A stretch of 64,000 nt of DNA, taken from contig NC_092808.1 in NCBI RefSeq assembly GCF_040954645.1, forward strand, positions 115,236,049 through 115,300,048, in the 5' to 3' direction. The translations under genes were made by a program, and so were the position numbers. This stretch comes from Diabrotica undecimpunctata (taxonomy: Eukaryota; Arthropoda; Insecta; Coleoptera; Chrysomelidae). The notes below the pieces were generated by a model. The model saw only the letters and a program-made list of their open reading frames with translations. It did not search any database and had not been told where the DNA came from. This document shows, piece by piece, positions 12,651 to 23,105 of the stretch (its first letter is position 1; each line of letters begins with the position of its first letter).

Positions 12651-12897
12651 GCAACACTGGTTAAAATTACCCTTCTTGATCATAAGAAACAGTTGTCATT
12701 CCTGTCATTTCTTGTTGTTTCATGGTAAATAATGGCGGTGGCTTTTAAAAATCGGACATATTTTAAATCGGAATTATATAAAAAAGAACGCTTTGCACCG
12801 AATAAAAATCATTGCACAATCATTAGTAAGTGAAGGAGAATTCATTGATATAAATTTCATCTCCGTAGACACGGTTCCGGTTTATTAAATTAGTACC

Positions 12898-12918
12898 TAT
12901 AGACGCTAAGCGTCTATA
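12898..12918. repeat. Perfect 21-nt palindrome
   Basis: TATAGACGCT, a central A, then AGCGTCTATA. It overlaps the right inverted repeat of the possible element ending at 12925. It may be a rearranged terminus rather than a regulatory site. Confidence 0.8.
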
Positions 12919-13580
12919 TTCTTTGATACCACTTTCATGCCACACATGGGTCATAGTACATAATATACTATGCACATGGGTTGACCGTGCTGTTGAAGCG
13001 AGTGGACGTCGGTACCGAAAGACAGACTGGCAAGTGGCAAGGTGACAAAAAAACAGAAGAAGAGAAGCCGGTCAGCTGGTACCCGTCAACTCTAGGTTTG
13101 ATTCAGAGTTCAGATCAGTGTACATATTTTGATTCTAGATTATCATAGATAAATAATTATAGTACATACACACACAGATTTTAAACGCAAAACATTTTAG
13201 CTGAAAAAAACGGGCAATGATTAGTTTAGAGCACTCAACATAACCAACAAAATCATTGCCCAAAAAAACATAGAAGTTAACATTAAGCTCTCAATAAAAG
13301 CCACTTTACATTAATAATTAACTGAAGTGGTATCAATTGATATAAATTTGTGGTTTGGAACTTTTTATGCAACTAGTATCATAGTTTTGTTTGTTATATT
13401 GTGTAAAAATCCTTTGGATTGTTGCTGTTTGCTGACACTTCCCAGGCTAAAATTTCGAGACTAGCTTAGAAGAGGAACTAGCCTAGATATAAGTGTGACA
13501 AACTGTAAACTGGCAATTGCTCTTTGGAGGCCCGGCCCCGAACATAGTGTAAATATTTTCTTTTCCGGAATTTAATAATT

Positions 13581-13719
13581 ATGGAAGTTAAAATTGAAGT
13601 TAAGGAGGAGTTTGATGAATATGACCAAAGATACGTCGCCAGTCAGCTATCCACAGAATTAGATCTCACAGAATTGAAGGATGAATCAGACAAATATTCA
13701 CTTGAGACAGGAAATAAAA
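13581..13719 (+). CDS. C2H2 zinc-finger gene A, first coding exon
   Basis: ATG at 13581 opens MEVKIEVKEEFDEYDQRYVA, an acidic leader common at the start of insect C2H2 zinc-finger proteins. The frame stays open to a consensus splice donor, AAAA|GTAAGT, at 13720. That leaves one base of a split codon (phase 1). The finger exon at 46199 has an acceptor in the matching phase, so I join them as gene A across a ~32 kb intron. The same exon, nearly identical, recurs at 54684, so the genes are duplicates. Expected role: sequence-specific DNA-binding regulator in the nucleus. The join across 32 kb is inferred; a middle exon could exist. Confidence 0.7.
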
Positions 13720-14246
13720 GTAAGTCCAAAAAAATGTTGTACAATCACCACAATTCGAATTCACTTAATACAGAAGGTTTCTCATTTATCCTACATTAGA
13801 CCTATCTCTGATAATAATAATATCTTAAAATTTGTAATTCCCTACAGTTCATTTAAATTACATATTCCCAATGATAAACAATGGCATGTGAAATAAAATA
13901 AAATAAAATATTCACTAACCAAGATATACATAACAAAGTATTTTGCCTAAAATATCATCATCATAAGTTTTTCAAAATATAAAAACATACCATTTAACTT
14001 ATTTAGAGTCTAAGCAGCTACATGTGCAACTTTCTTCGTCTGAATTTAGTATTATTAATTTGATATTGCTCTCTATTATGTAGTCCAACTACATGGTATT
14101 TATGCCATGTAGTTAAAGTAATATTATTTATTGCATCATAAAAAGTATTTTTGATGTCCGCAAATTTAAAAGTATTTTTTTGACACATGTCTCATATCAG
14201 CCAATATAGTTCCCTATATAAGTGTGTTATCTACTTCATGGTTTAT
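13720..14246. other. Intron start, duplicated in gene B
   Basis: Intron sequence after exon 1 aligns with 54823-55330, including 'gatatacataacaaagtatt' and a hairpin with arms AACTACATGG / CCATGTAGTT at 14088-14115. The duplication therefore copied exon plus intron together and was not a processed copy. Confidence 0.75.
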
Positions 14247-14615
14247 ATTCACATCTAAAATGTTGGTATTATCCTGTTATGGGTAAGACACTTTTGACAG
14301 AAGCTGGAAGAGGAACCCACTAACAACAGAACTAAAGTACCCAAAATAAAGAATTTGTGGAACCCCCTCAGTCGAAGTGAAAATAAAAAAAAAACTAAAA
14401 AACCACAAATCCCCAGGCAGGGATGTCATCCCAGCAGAGTTATTTCTGATGGGCAAATGCATGAAAAATGGAGCTTAGGCTTAATCTATTACACAAAAAG
14501 GGGAGCCAACTAGAATGCAATGATTACAGTGGAATAACTCGCCTAAATACAGTATACAAGATATTTTCAAACATCTTGCATGAGTAATTGAAGTATTCTT
14601 AGGAGAGTATTAGTA

Positions 14616-14715
<100 letters not shown>

Positions 14716-15551
14716 CATTGTTTTTCGATTTTAAAGTGGCCTGACATTTGTTGTAGTGTCATAAGGCCAAGTTTTTACATGCTATGAATGAGTTAGGAAT
14801 TCAAAAACAACTCACATGCATGATAAATGTGGCGATGGCATGTCAGCTTTTTAACATAGCTTGCGAGAAAGTTGTATGAGAAGCTAGTTTAGACAGCAAG
14901 GCAACTATATTTAATAGATCAGTCCAAATTCTAGCATATGCTGTTGATGTGTACATTATAACAAGAACCAGGGTGAAGACTAACACAAGCACAGGAGCCA
15001 GAAATGTTGACAGATAGAATTGTCAATGACCAAAACTTGGAAGTGGTCAAAGAGTTGATATATTTAGGGACATCAGCTAACTCCAATAATAACACATCAG
15101 GAGTAGAAACTCAAGTTATAATTTCAAATAGGTGTTATCATGGTTTATCAAAGTACTTAATTAACAAATGTGTCTCACAAAACTCATTTTGATAGTCTGA
15201 TACAGTGATAGTCCCCATTCTCACATATGGATCAGAGGCATGGACCCTAGAATCCTAGATAAAACTTTGAACTACAGAATATCTACAAGAATAAGTTTGG
15301 TGGAAACAATATTGCCACTAAATTCAAGCCAAACCATCTGCAGTGGTTAGAACATGTAGCCTAGGCCCTGGAATCAAATATGATAAAAAAGGTTTTAACA
15401 GAGCAACTGGTAGAAATGAGAAGATGAGGTAGACCAAAGTTGAGGTGTATAGACACAGAATTCTGAGAAGATCAGTGTTGCCAACTTTAAAATGCAAGCA
15501 AGGGAAAGGGCAGAATGTTGCAAAAAGCTTGGGAAGGTTGAAACCCTTTAA

Positions 15552-15944
15552 GAGCGTAGGCGCAAAATTTCGGGACAATGCTTTTTAAATGCAATTATTT
15601 TTTTCGAATCCTGAGAAAACTAACAAATATTTTTGAAAAAATTAAACGCAGAATGAAAGATTACATTATTACCGAGGGCCGAAAGTCCCTTAGAATAAAC
15701 AAAAAGTTTTTTTGAATGAGATATTTGAAATTAAAAATCACACTAAATTTTCTCTTTTTTTTTTCACCCTGTAACTTATTAAAATAAACATTATAGAAGT
15801 TTTCAGGGACTTTCGGCCCTCAGTAATGTAGTCTTTCATTCTGCGTTTAAATTTTTCATAAATACCTATTAGTTTTTTCAGGATTCGAAAAAAAAAAATG
15901 AATGCATTTAAAAAGCATTGGCCCGAAATTTTGCACCTACGCTC
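15552..15944. mobile_element. TTAA-flanked fold-back MITE (393 bp)
   Basis: Long terminal inverted repeats of about 140 bp: GAGCGTAGGCGCAAAATTTC at the left and its near-perfect complement at the right, both arms including 'gagggccgaaagtccct'. TTAA lies immediately outside each end (15548-15551 and 15945-15948), the target duplication of piggyBac-type elements. The flanking LINE sequence continues on the other side, so insertion came after the LINE. No coding capacity. Class is inferred from TTAA only. Confidence 0.85.
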
Positions 15945-16009
15945 TTAAGGGCTGTTGCACTGTGGTGATGATCTACTTTGTGTTTTACATTCACATCTAA
16001 AATGTTGGT

Positions 16010-17100
16010 CACTATCATCTTTGATATATTCTCTTTTTCTGTTTGTTAAATTTTTGACAAAATTTTGAATATCATTACCTCATCTATTTATAAATACTAT
16101 ATCATGAAAAGCTATAAAATGTGTACACAAAGAGCAGATAATATTCGTTTAGAAAACCACATAAGAATTTGATTTTTAACTATAAGGTATTTATAAATGG
16201 CATGCCTTTTTAAATTCTAACCACAGCAGTAAATATTTTTAAATGAAACATCCTTTTATGGAGGCAAATGTGGTTTAATGTTGATAATAAATTTCAGTTA
16301 ATCTCAACTTTTTTAAAAAGAATCATTTTCATCATCATTAGAGCCCTAATTGAGCCTAGACCTTTCTAAAAATATTTCTTTATTTAGATGTATTGTTTTT
16401 ACTATGTTGCCACTTTGCAACACCAATTTTTCTGGTAACCTTATCCATACCATCTGTTCATCTTAACTTTGATGTACCACATTGTCTCATTAGGTTTTGT
16501 CAATAGAGTATGTCTTACAGAGGCTGAGTAGATTCATTTTTCTCTCAAATATTGTCTGTTTTGATATATATTAGCAAGCACCTAGGACACAGATTCATAC
16601 ATTAGAACTGTGAGCATTAAGGTTTTGTATTGCTTTATTTTTGTTCTTGTTAGAAAATAGACTTTAAGGTGTTTGATAAGTTTCTAATGAAATCTCTTTG
16701 CAAGTGTTATTCTTAAGTTAGATACTGTTTTGTCTATAATCGTTTTCATCGTTCGTGTAAAAACACTTGCAATAAGTTGTTTCATCTGTCTTTCCTTGTC
16801 TAAGCTCGATTCGTTTACCTCCTCCAGTGGCGGAGCAAAATGTGGCATGTCAAACGAAATAATAGTTATAAAAGAAAATTATAAATTATTTTTCATTAAA
16901 TTTCTAATAACGGAATATACATATAAATTGCGTATAAAAGTATTTTTCTAGCTTGCAGTACAATAGGACAGGATATAACGAAAAGTACATTTTAAAAGGA
17001 TTTTGAAATATACCCAAAAAAGTGTTAATTATTTAACCCACTTTAATTAAAAAATGATACAGATTTTTTAAGTTTTAAGCACTGTAGCGAATTCTGAACT
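16010..17100. other. No gene seen; intronic
   Basis: AT-rich sequence with no domain on either strand. The open frame at 16730-16951 has no recognisable content. Confidence 0.5.
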
Positions 17101-17133
17101 GTTACAACGTACTGACCTTGATTAATTAGCTAA

Positions 17134-18449
17134 TCAGTCAGCGTCTTCACTGGAACTGTCTTCATCATTGGAATCTTCCGCCAAATCGATGATAATCCTA
17201 CTTTCATTTTCATCATATGTGACCATTTTTGCCCAGTCGTCCTGAATTAATTTTTCAGTATGGTTAACACAACTCGCCCACACTGCAGGTGTTGCCTCAG
17301 CTAATCCATCGCCCCAAACTTTTTTCACTGTTTCATCTCCACGTCCATGTTCTCCAATATGACGATCATAGTATTGTTTAGAAATGCCCCAGACCAACTC
17401 AATCGGATTATATTGACAGTGATATGGAGGCAATCTCAAAACCTGATGCCCATGTTCTTGGAGTAGCTCGTCTATAACGTACCTGGTATTTTGTGGTTTA
17501 TTCTGGCGACAAAGACTCAATAGCTCTGTCTTGTCCGAATCGTCGTCAAAAATTATTTTTTTCGCTCGTAACCATTCTTGTAAGTCCAATTTTTTCCAAC
17601 TGGCATTCGGTAACTTTTCTATTAAAGAGCTATGGTATGAGGCATTATCCATAATAATTAGAGATGGTTCCTCCAACATTGGTATCAGCTTTTCGGAGAC
17701 CCACTTTTTAAAAGACTCTTTATCCATAGAATCATGATAGTTTGCACTCTTCGATTTCGTAGAAAACAGTAATCCAGCATCTTTAACAAATCCTTGCCTA
17801 CTTCCTGCATGTAAAACAACAAAGCGTTAACCTGTATTTTCGTGTCCTTTTCTGATGCTTTTCACACAGTCATCTTGCCAAGTACGTTTATATGCCCCTT
17901 TTAGGAATATCCATGTTTCATCTAAAAAACCGAATTGAAGTGGGCTTGGACTTAAAAAATTTCTCATATAATGCCTCAAAAAATACAGTCGTTTGGAGAC
18001 AATACATGGTTTCTCACATAGCACTCGTCTACTATTTTCTAGTTTGTATGAAAACCCACAATTTTTCATAAGACGCCACAAACTTGTATCAGAACCGTCA
18101 TAGAGATGCTTGTTTCTTAGTTGTGTATTTAGAACTTTAATTGTAACGTGCTCTCCTTTTGCTTTCATGCCATACAGTACATTTCTAATCTCTCCTTTTA
18201 TAGTATCGCTGACATCATTAGTCTTTTTTTTTGTACATTACGTGACTCTCCTGGTGTAGTAAGAGCTGCCCCTGTGTTGTATTCACTCTTTATTCTTGTC
18301 ACTGTGCGAAGACTGATTTTCAAAGCGTCCGCTACTCGTTCATGTACCGATGCTAACGAAAGCAAAGGTCCGTTGTTTTCTTTTTTAAAATACTCCAATA
18401 AATGAACTACACATTGTCGCATTTCTCCTGTTATCGTTTTTCCCGGCAT
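17134..18449 (-). pseudogene. Tc1/mariner-superfamily transposase with DD82E spacing (Sailor-like), two frameshifts
   Basis: Minus-strand start MPGKTITGEMRQCVVHLLEY (ATG 18449) begins an N-terminal helix-turn-helix region. A frameshift near 18228 in an A-run leads to frame 18168-17827 holding FGFLDETWIF (first catalytic D). A second break near 17829 leads to frame 17727-17134 with SLIIMDNASYH (second D) and LPPYHCQYNPIELVWG (catalytic E). I count 82 residues between the second D and the E, against 34-41 in ordinary Tc1/mariner elements. This matches the DD82E group. The C-terminus is acidic (EDSNDEDSSSEDAD). I could not define terminal repeats. Without the frameshifts it would be about 430 residues. 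Confidence 0.85.
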
Positions 18450-18459
18450 TTTTTTTATT

Positions 18460-19115
18460 AAATAGAACAATAAGTTATTCACAACAAAAAATAATAAGTA
18501 AAACTGTTCGGAACAAATTCCAACAATGACTGACTAAAATCGACTAAAACAACATAAAATATCAATGGTAATTGCTACAATTATAAACCTATTAGCCAGC
18601 TCATTCAAGAACAATGCCACAAGTCATTATTGCAATGGGTATCGGAAGAGAGAGAGTTAATTTATAATAAACTGGAATTTTTAAAGTGTCGAGAGTATTA
18701 TTTTATGTAATGGAATTCCACACAGTAAGAGCTCAAACTATTAATTAATTAAAAACTGTTTACTTATAAAAACTATTTCATCAGCTACTTCAAACCTGCA
18801 AAGATCAGGGTAACATGTTAAAAAATAAACACGTCACTGCCAGCTATCTGTATTCGTAAAGAGGCCGAACTTATCACCGACACCGTATCGGCCAAACGCA
18901 TCGGTGTTATTGCTACAATACTGGGAGACGTGAGTGGTCTCTTCATTCCCTTCTCATCTGTGTATCAGAGAGAGACGAATATTAAAAATTCCGTAGTAGC
19001 TTATTTCAGGCACACGCCAAGAACGATGAAAACGAGTTTACCATCCTTTTAATGTAAGAGAACTGTTATTCCATTTCAAAATTATAGTTACCAATGTTAA
19101 AGTTTTGTCTTATGT
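18460..19115. other. No gene seen
   Basis: Intronic sequence. A GC-richer patch at 18845-18970 has no recognisable coding content and could include the transposon's outer end. Confidence 0.45.
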
Positions 19116-19119
19116 TTTT

Positions 19120-19400
19120 GATTATGTAGTCTGTCTCTGTCATGCCATGAGCTTGATTTTGAATTTTTTGACCACTAGACTTGTATTATCCACTGCATTA
19201 GTGAACATCTTGGAGTTATAGATTGTGCATCCAAAAAGGTCCATGTCATCTGCATAAGCCAATATCTGGATAGATTTATCAAATGTTGTACCTTAATTGC
19301 TAAGTTCTGCATTTCTTATAACTTTCTCTAGCACAATATTAAAAAGTAGGTACACTAGCACATCCCCCTGTGTTAGTCCTCTGTTGGTGTTGAATTTTTC
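19120..19400 (-). mobile_element. LINE RT palm fragment (RTE-like)
   Basis: Minus-strand frame gives GLTQGDVLVYLLFNIVLEKV followed by KSIQILAYADDMDLFG. This is RT blocks 4-5 with an intact YADD catalytic box, next to the phrase TIYNSKMFTNAVDNTSLVV. No other LINE domains adjoin. Opposite orientation to the LINE at 14268. Confidence 0.75.
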
Positions 19401-19409
19401 AGAATGACT

Positions 19410-19985
19410 ATTTGGGATTTTTTATGACCATTTTTATATGACTTTTGACATTGACATCATTGCCAATATTATTTTATTTGGGATTAAATAACAGTTGATT
19501 CTATTGAGAATTACATTTTATATTTGTTATAATGTTTTAATTTCCAATTAAGAAATCAATTTATATACTTACTTAAATAATAATGAATTTCTTTTAATTT
19601 GAAATTTAAGTTTTCTTGAAAATTATGTAGTTACTCATTCATGTTAAAGTCCAGTTAGAAGACTTGAGTGGCACAGTGAAGACAATGTTTAAGTACCTGA
19701 GGAAACAAGGTTTTGACGAAAACGCTAAATTCTAAACAAATGCTAAACTGCTATTGTTTTAGCATCAAATGCTAATAAACAATACCAATAAAAGAGGTCT
19801 GGTAGAAAGTGACTTGCTTTAAAAATTGTAAACAAGTAAATAAAGTACCTGTTCATTCAGAAACCACATTGTTGAAAGAATTCCACAATAAAATTACTCT
19901 AGCTTGGATTCAAAATGTCATTTTACAAAAAAATATTATAAAGAAATACTTCATTCTTCTCCAGGTATCGCCAATGTGCCATATT
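19410..19985. other. No gene seen
   Basis: AT-rich, no recognisable frames. Near 19650-19730 the sequence resembles a retroelement 3' tail, too weak to assign. Confidence 0.4.
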
Positions 19986-19989
19986 CCCT

Positions 19990-20540
19990 ATTATACAACT
20001 TACCAGTAAAATAGAAAATTTCACTAGTGAACATATTCAGTAATATTAATATTACTCATAAGTTCATAATATCGATTAGAAAACCTGATAAAGCCAAAGC
20101 TGCTTTAAGTTCTTCTCAGTCAATATTACTGCTTTTATGTCTTTTAAAAATATTTGAAAGAATAGTTAAAAATAGATTTGAAAACTGGTTATAACATGAT
20201 ATGCATCCAATATGGTTGCTGCAAGTCTAAATCCACTGAAGATGCAACTGCAGTCTTGGTTTCATCTATCCAACTTAACTTTACAACAAATAAGTCCACA
20301 GCTGATATGATCATTGATGTTAACTTAGATGTTCTGTCCAAAAAAAAAATGTTACGAACGTTGTTTAGGTACATTGGAATACCTAACTCATTTGCTTTTT
20401 TGTTAGAATTAATTTTTATATGCAAACAGACTTACTTTTAAAAAATAGTAAAGGTTTAGAACATAGCATACTACACCATACAAAAATACTTCAATATGCT
20501 GATGATCAGGACTTCTGTGTCCAAAGTCAAACATAGGCCT
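19990..20540 (+). mobile_element. LINE RT fragment (jockey/R1-like), decayed
   Basis: Plus-strand frames give an SIRKPDKAKAALSSSQSI-like block, LLCLLKIFERIVKNRFENWL, then a KSTEDATAVLVSSIQL segment (20178-20441) and finally a KILQYADDQDF box near 20490. Order and motifs are those of a jockey/R1-type RT. Several stops and frameshifts break it. Confidence 0.7.
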
Positions 20541-20906
20541 CTCCTAATTTCTTCCAGTTCTGTAGGTCTTAAGCTTTTTCTGCATCCAATTCCCAGCAAT
20601 TTTTTTGACGTGTTCTGTTCATTGTGTAGGTACCCATTCTTCTATCTGATCGTGGTCTCTACACCTTAATTTTTTCAGTCCACTGCCTGTCATTTATTCT
20701 GTCCACATGTCCCGCCCAGTTCCACTTCAGCCGTGCTTTGTGCTGTACATCTGTGATGCCTGTCTCTCTTTTTATTTCTGCATTTCTAACCCTATCTCTG
20801 AGAGTCAGTCCAAGTAGCGGGCGTTCCATTCTTCTTTGGGCTACTCTAAGTCTGGTTGATGTAGTCTGGGTTAAGGAAAGTGTTACGCCACTATAACTCA
20901 TGTCTG
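20500..20906 (-). mobile_element. LINE (RTE-like) 3' end, left part split by the Polinton
   Basis: Minus-strand frame 20901-20659 contains TSTRLRVAQRRMERPLLGLT followed by LRDRVRNAEI and KARLKWNWAGHVDRI. This is the C-terminal tail of RTE-like endonuclease-RT LINEs. Its upstream half is at 34188-34548 on the same strand, beyond the Polinton. Removing the Polinton and one copy of the 6-bp duplication leaves the minus-strand frame unbroken. The 3' tail to 20500 matches a related fragment at 38570-38870. Confidence 0.85.
20901..20906. repeat. Polinton target-site duplication, left copy
   Basis: TGTCTG immediately before the inverted terminus at 20907. The identical hexamer lies at 34182-34187. 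A 6-bp duplication is the hallmark of Maverick/Polinton integration. Confidence 0.95.
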
Positions 20907-21250
20907 AGTAGGGAGGAAATAGCGTAGGAGCAGAGGAGCACGGAGCACCTCCATACAGCTGTCCCTAATTTGCATACACCTGCCCTAATTTGCATACAGC
21001 TGTCCCTAATTTGCATACACCTGCCCTAATTTGCATACAGCTGTCCCTAATTTGCATACAACTGCCCTAATTTGCATACAGCTGTCCCTAATTTGAATGT
21101 GCTCCCTAATTATCATACACCTGCCCTAATTTGCATACACCTGTCCTTAATTTGAATGTGCTCCCTAATTTGCATACACCTGTCCATAATTTGCACACAG
21201 GTGCTGCTAATTTCCATACAGCTTTGCATGTGCTCGCTAATTTGCGTATA
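20907..21250. repeat. Polinton left terminal inverted repeat with octamer array
   Basis: After the 43-bp unique tip comes a run of ~20-22-bp units such as CAGCTGTCCCTAATTTGCAT and CACCTGCCCTAATTTGCAT. I count eight exact ATTTGCAT octamers (complement ATGCAAAT, the POU-domain consensus) plus degenerate ones. Most units also carry an E-box (CAGCTG or CACCTG). The region precedes the first gene and likely includes the replication origin and promoter. Confidence 0.9.
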
Positions 21251-21274
21251 CCTCCCACCCTAGATATGTGAACA

Positions 21275-21290
21275 CATGTAAAGGGGTATA
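21275..21290 (+). promoter_or_regulatory. Possible TATA-like element before the 189-aa gene
   Basis: GGGGTATAAGAAG at about 21277-21289, some 40-50 bases upstream of ATG 21329 and just inside the octamer array. Placement fits a core promoter. Sequence evidence only. Confidence 0.35.
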
Positions 21291-21328
21291 AGAAGTCTTG
21301 TATTGTGTGTGTTATTTAGTTTTTAACA

Positions 21329-21898
21329 ATGAGTGGTAAAGTGCAGATGTCTAACGTGTTTTTTAGTGAACGTCGATTTTACTTAAACCCATCAAATACC
21401 AAATATGTGTCCATCTGTTTAGCCCACGAATTTAACTTTGAACCAAGTGTTATTATCAGTGGATACAAACATGATTGTGTCTTATTCAGTCAAACCGATT
21501 GGATCAAATTTTTATCCCATAAAAATGTGATCGATAATTTTATGGCGGGAAATCACCAACAACCAATTAAAGATGGAGATTTTCTGCTAGAATTCATGCA
21601 GCTTCCATGCATGTTAGTTGTAAAAATTATCAAAGGTGATTCACAGATCATGTTGGGTGCTAATTCAATAACATCAATATGGAAAATACTACCGCTTCTT
21701 AATTACCATTTAGAAACCCTAAAGAAGGAAGAATTTACCAACTCCTTAGAAATATTAAAGCTGGGGGTGGATTCCAACAACCCGATTGAATCCGGGGTTA
21801 AGATTATGGAGCCCATTAAGAATATAAATAAGACGACTTATGGTATAGCTTTAGAGTTACTCTATAGATACCCTGGACTATTCAATGGTCAAATTTAA
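21329..21898 (+). CDS. Polinton protein of unknown function (189 aa)
   Basis: ATG 21329 is the first in frame after the terminal array. The protein has aromatic, beta-rich spacing (FFSERRFYLNPSN, YVSICLAHEF, SVIISGYKHDCVLFSQTDW) and a basic middle (LVVKIIKGDSQIMLG). No transmembrane segment, signal peptide or cysteine motif is seen. I do not recognise the family. The N-terminal beta pattern ending in '-QTDWIKFLSH' faintly recalls PC4-like single-strand DNA-binding folds, but this is a guess. Its 3' end overlaps the next gene by 14 bases. Damaged copies of its 3' end lie in mirror orientation at 33480-33830. Confidence 0.75.
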   Translation: MSGKVQMSNVFFSERRFYLNPSNTKYVSICLAHEFNFEPSVIISGYKHDCVLFSQTDWIKFLSHKNVIDNFMAGNHQQPIKDGDFLLEFMQLPCMLVVKIIKGDSQIMLGANSITSIWKILPLLNYHLETLKKEEFTNSLEILKLGVDSNNPIESGVKIMEPIKNINKTTYGIALELLYRYPGLFNGQI

Positions 21899-22064
21899 CG
21901 AAAATGTTCGTATTCACTACGTTGAAGCCAATTGTCCATGCAGAACCAGATACTGGGAATTCATGGTTGCTGACAGAATGAGGTTCCGACGTAGGATAGA
22001 TGAAACTGCTAAAATTATTAATCCTGTACTAGATATAAGACATAGAAATAAAATACAATCATAA
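21885..22064 (+). CDS. PPP1R15/GADD34-like PP1-targeting protein (59 aa)
   Basis: Short but complete frame starting at ATG 21885, which overlaps the previous stop. The N-terminus reads MVKFNENVRIHYVE, a V-x-F protein phosphatase 1 docking motif in the V-x-F-x-E-x-V context of PPP1R15 proteins. Then come YWEFMVADRMRFRRRIDE and INPVLDIRHR, matching the conserved W-E ... DR-x-RF-x-RRI helix and its tail. In animals this core recruits PP1 (and actin) to dephosphorylate eIF2-alpha and restore translation. Several large DNA viruses carry versions that counter host shutoff. I infer the same role here. Length fits the minimal core. A decayed second copy is at 33290-33480 on minus. Confidence 0.75.
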   Translation: MVKFNENVRIHYVEANCPCRTRYWEFMVADRMRFRRRIDETAKIINPVLDIRHRNKIQS

Positions 22065-22181
22065 AAAGTTTTTTTATTTGTTTCACTAATATTAGGACAA
22101 ATTTTGATAAGGAACTTTGTAATATATAGAACAAAAATAAAAAACATTTTTAAAAAATATATTTTAATTTATTACATTGTT
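22065..22181. other. Convergent intergenic spacer
   Basis: AT-rich 117-bp gap between the plus-strand gene pair and the minus-strand integrase. Both sides end here and no separate feature is seen. Confidence 0.6.
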
Positions 22182-23105
22182 TTAATTTATTACATTATTT
22201 TTGTTAATCCAAGAATTATGAGAACTATTCATTCCCATCCATTGTACATATACCTTGTTGCCTTTCCTCCTCAACACCTTCTCCACTAAATAAATATCAG
22301 GAAACCGGGTTTTTTGTAATTCTTCACTGTAAAAAGCACCTTGAATTTCTTCTTTTCGTGAATCTTCCAACAAATAAGTTACTGGATTGGTTTGCTTAAC
22401 TTTTCTTATTCTAAAAATCTCATTTGTCCAGTTGGGCAAATAACCCTTAGTAAACAAACTCCTATGTTTTGAAATTCGGACGTAATCACCAACTTTTAAT
22501 TTATGTTTCCTGGGATCAATGGTTTTAAGGTAATTATAGGCAGTTATATTCCCAGCATTTTTTTCATTGACTTGGCTAGGTGCGAAACCTGTAGTTAAAT
22601 GTTTAGTATTATTGTATTTTTTTACAATATCAGAAAGATTGGTTACCCATTTATAAGACCCTTGTAAACTAAACTGCTTCCACAACATTGATTTTATGGT
22701 TCTTATTACTCTTTCCGCGATACTTGCCTTTAGATTGGAAAATGTACTATAGTGGTTAATATTATGTGATTTCATAAGAGAGTTAAAATTGGAATTGTAA
22801 AATTCAGTTCCCAAATCTGTTTAAAGGTTTTTTGGAAATGTTTTCATTTTATTCAAAATTTTTTCCATTGCTTTTGTTATCTCAATTCCCGTTTTTCGTT
22901 TAACAGGTTCTGCCCACACAAATTTGCTAAATGCATTTATAACAACAAGAATATATTGGTATCCCTTATTCACTTTGGCATAAGGAATCATTACGGCTAA
23001 ATCTGCTTGAACCAAATCATTTAACCCTTTTATGATTACATGTCTTCTTCTATAATTTTTTCTCGCTGGTCTATGTATCTCTTCAATTACTTGACTTTTA
23101 GACAT
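22182..23105 (-). pseudogene. Polinton integrase (retroviral DDE type, C-terminal chromodomain), one in-frame stop
   Basis: Minus frame 23105-22821 carries the first half of the catalytic core (LVQADLAVM, then YILVVINAFSKFVWAEPVK). A TAA at 22821-22823 interrupts it. The same frame resumes with DLGTEFYNSNFNSLMKSH (second catalytic D) and ASIAERVIRTIKSM (catalytic E). The tail YLVEKVLRRKGNKVYVQWMG with a closing NSWI is a chromodomain-like module, as Polinton integrases have. It would insert element DNA making the 6-bp duplication. The ATG at 23105 overlaps the end of the upstream gene. The stop is a substitution, not a length change. Confidence 0.9.

Larger units (their letters stand above)
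11502..12925. mobile_element. Possible non-autonomous DNA element bounded by 15-bp inverted repeats
   Basis: CAAAGAATATAGACG at about 11503 and its reverse complement CGTCTATATTCTTTG at 12909-12923 face each other across 1.4 kb that includes the ~117-bp tandem repeats. The same 15-mer occurs alone at about 31577 and, inverted, at about 54637. No target duplication could be confirmed, so this is tentative. Confidence 0.35.

Noticed and set aside
14277..14462. 61-codon minus-strand frame
   Set aside because: Antisense to the RTE-like LINE sequence on plus.
21329..21898. Assigning the 189-aa protein as a PC4-like single-strand binding protein
   Set aside because: Only a faint strand pattern; not enough to name a function without a profile search.
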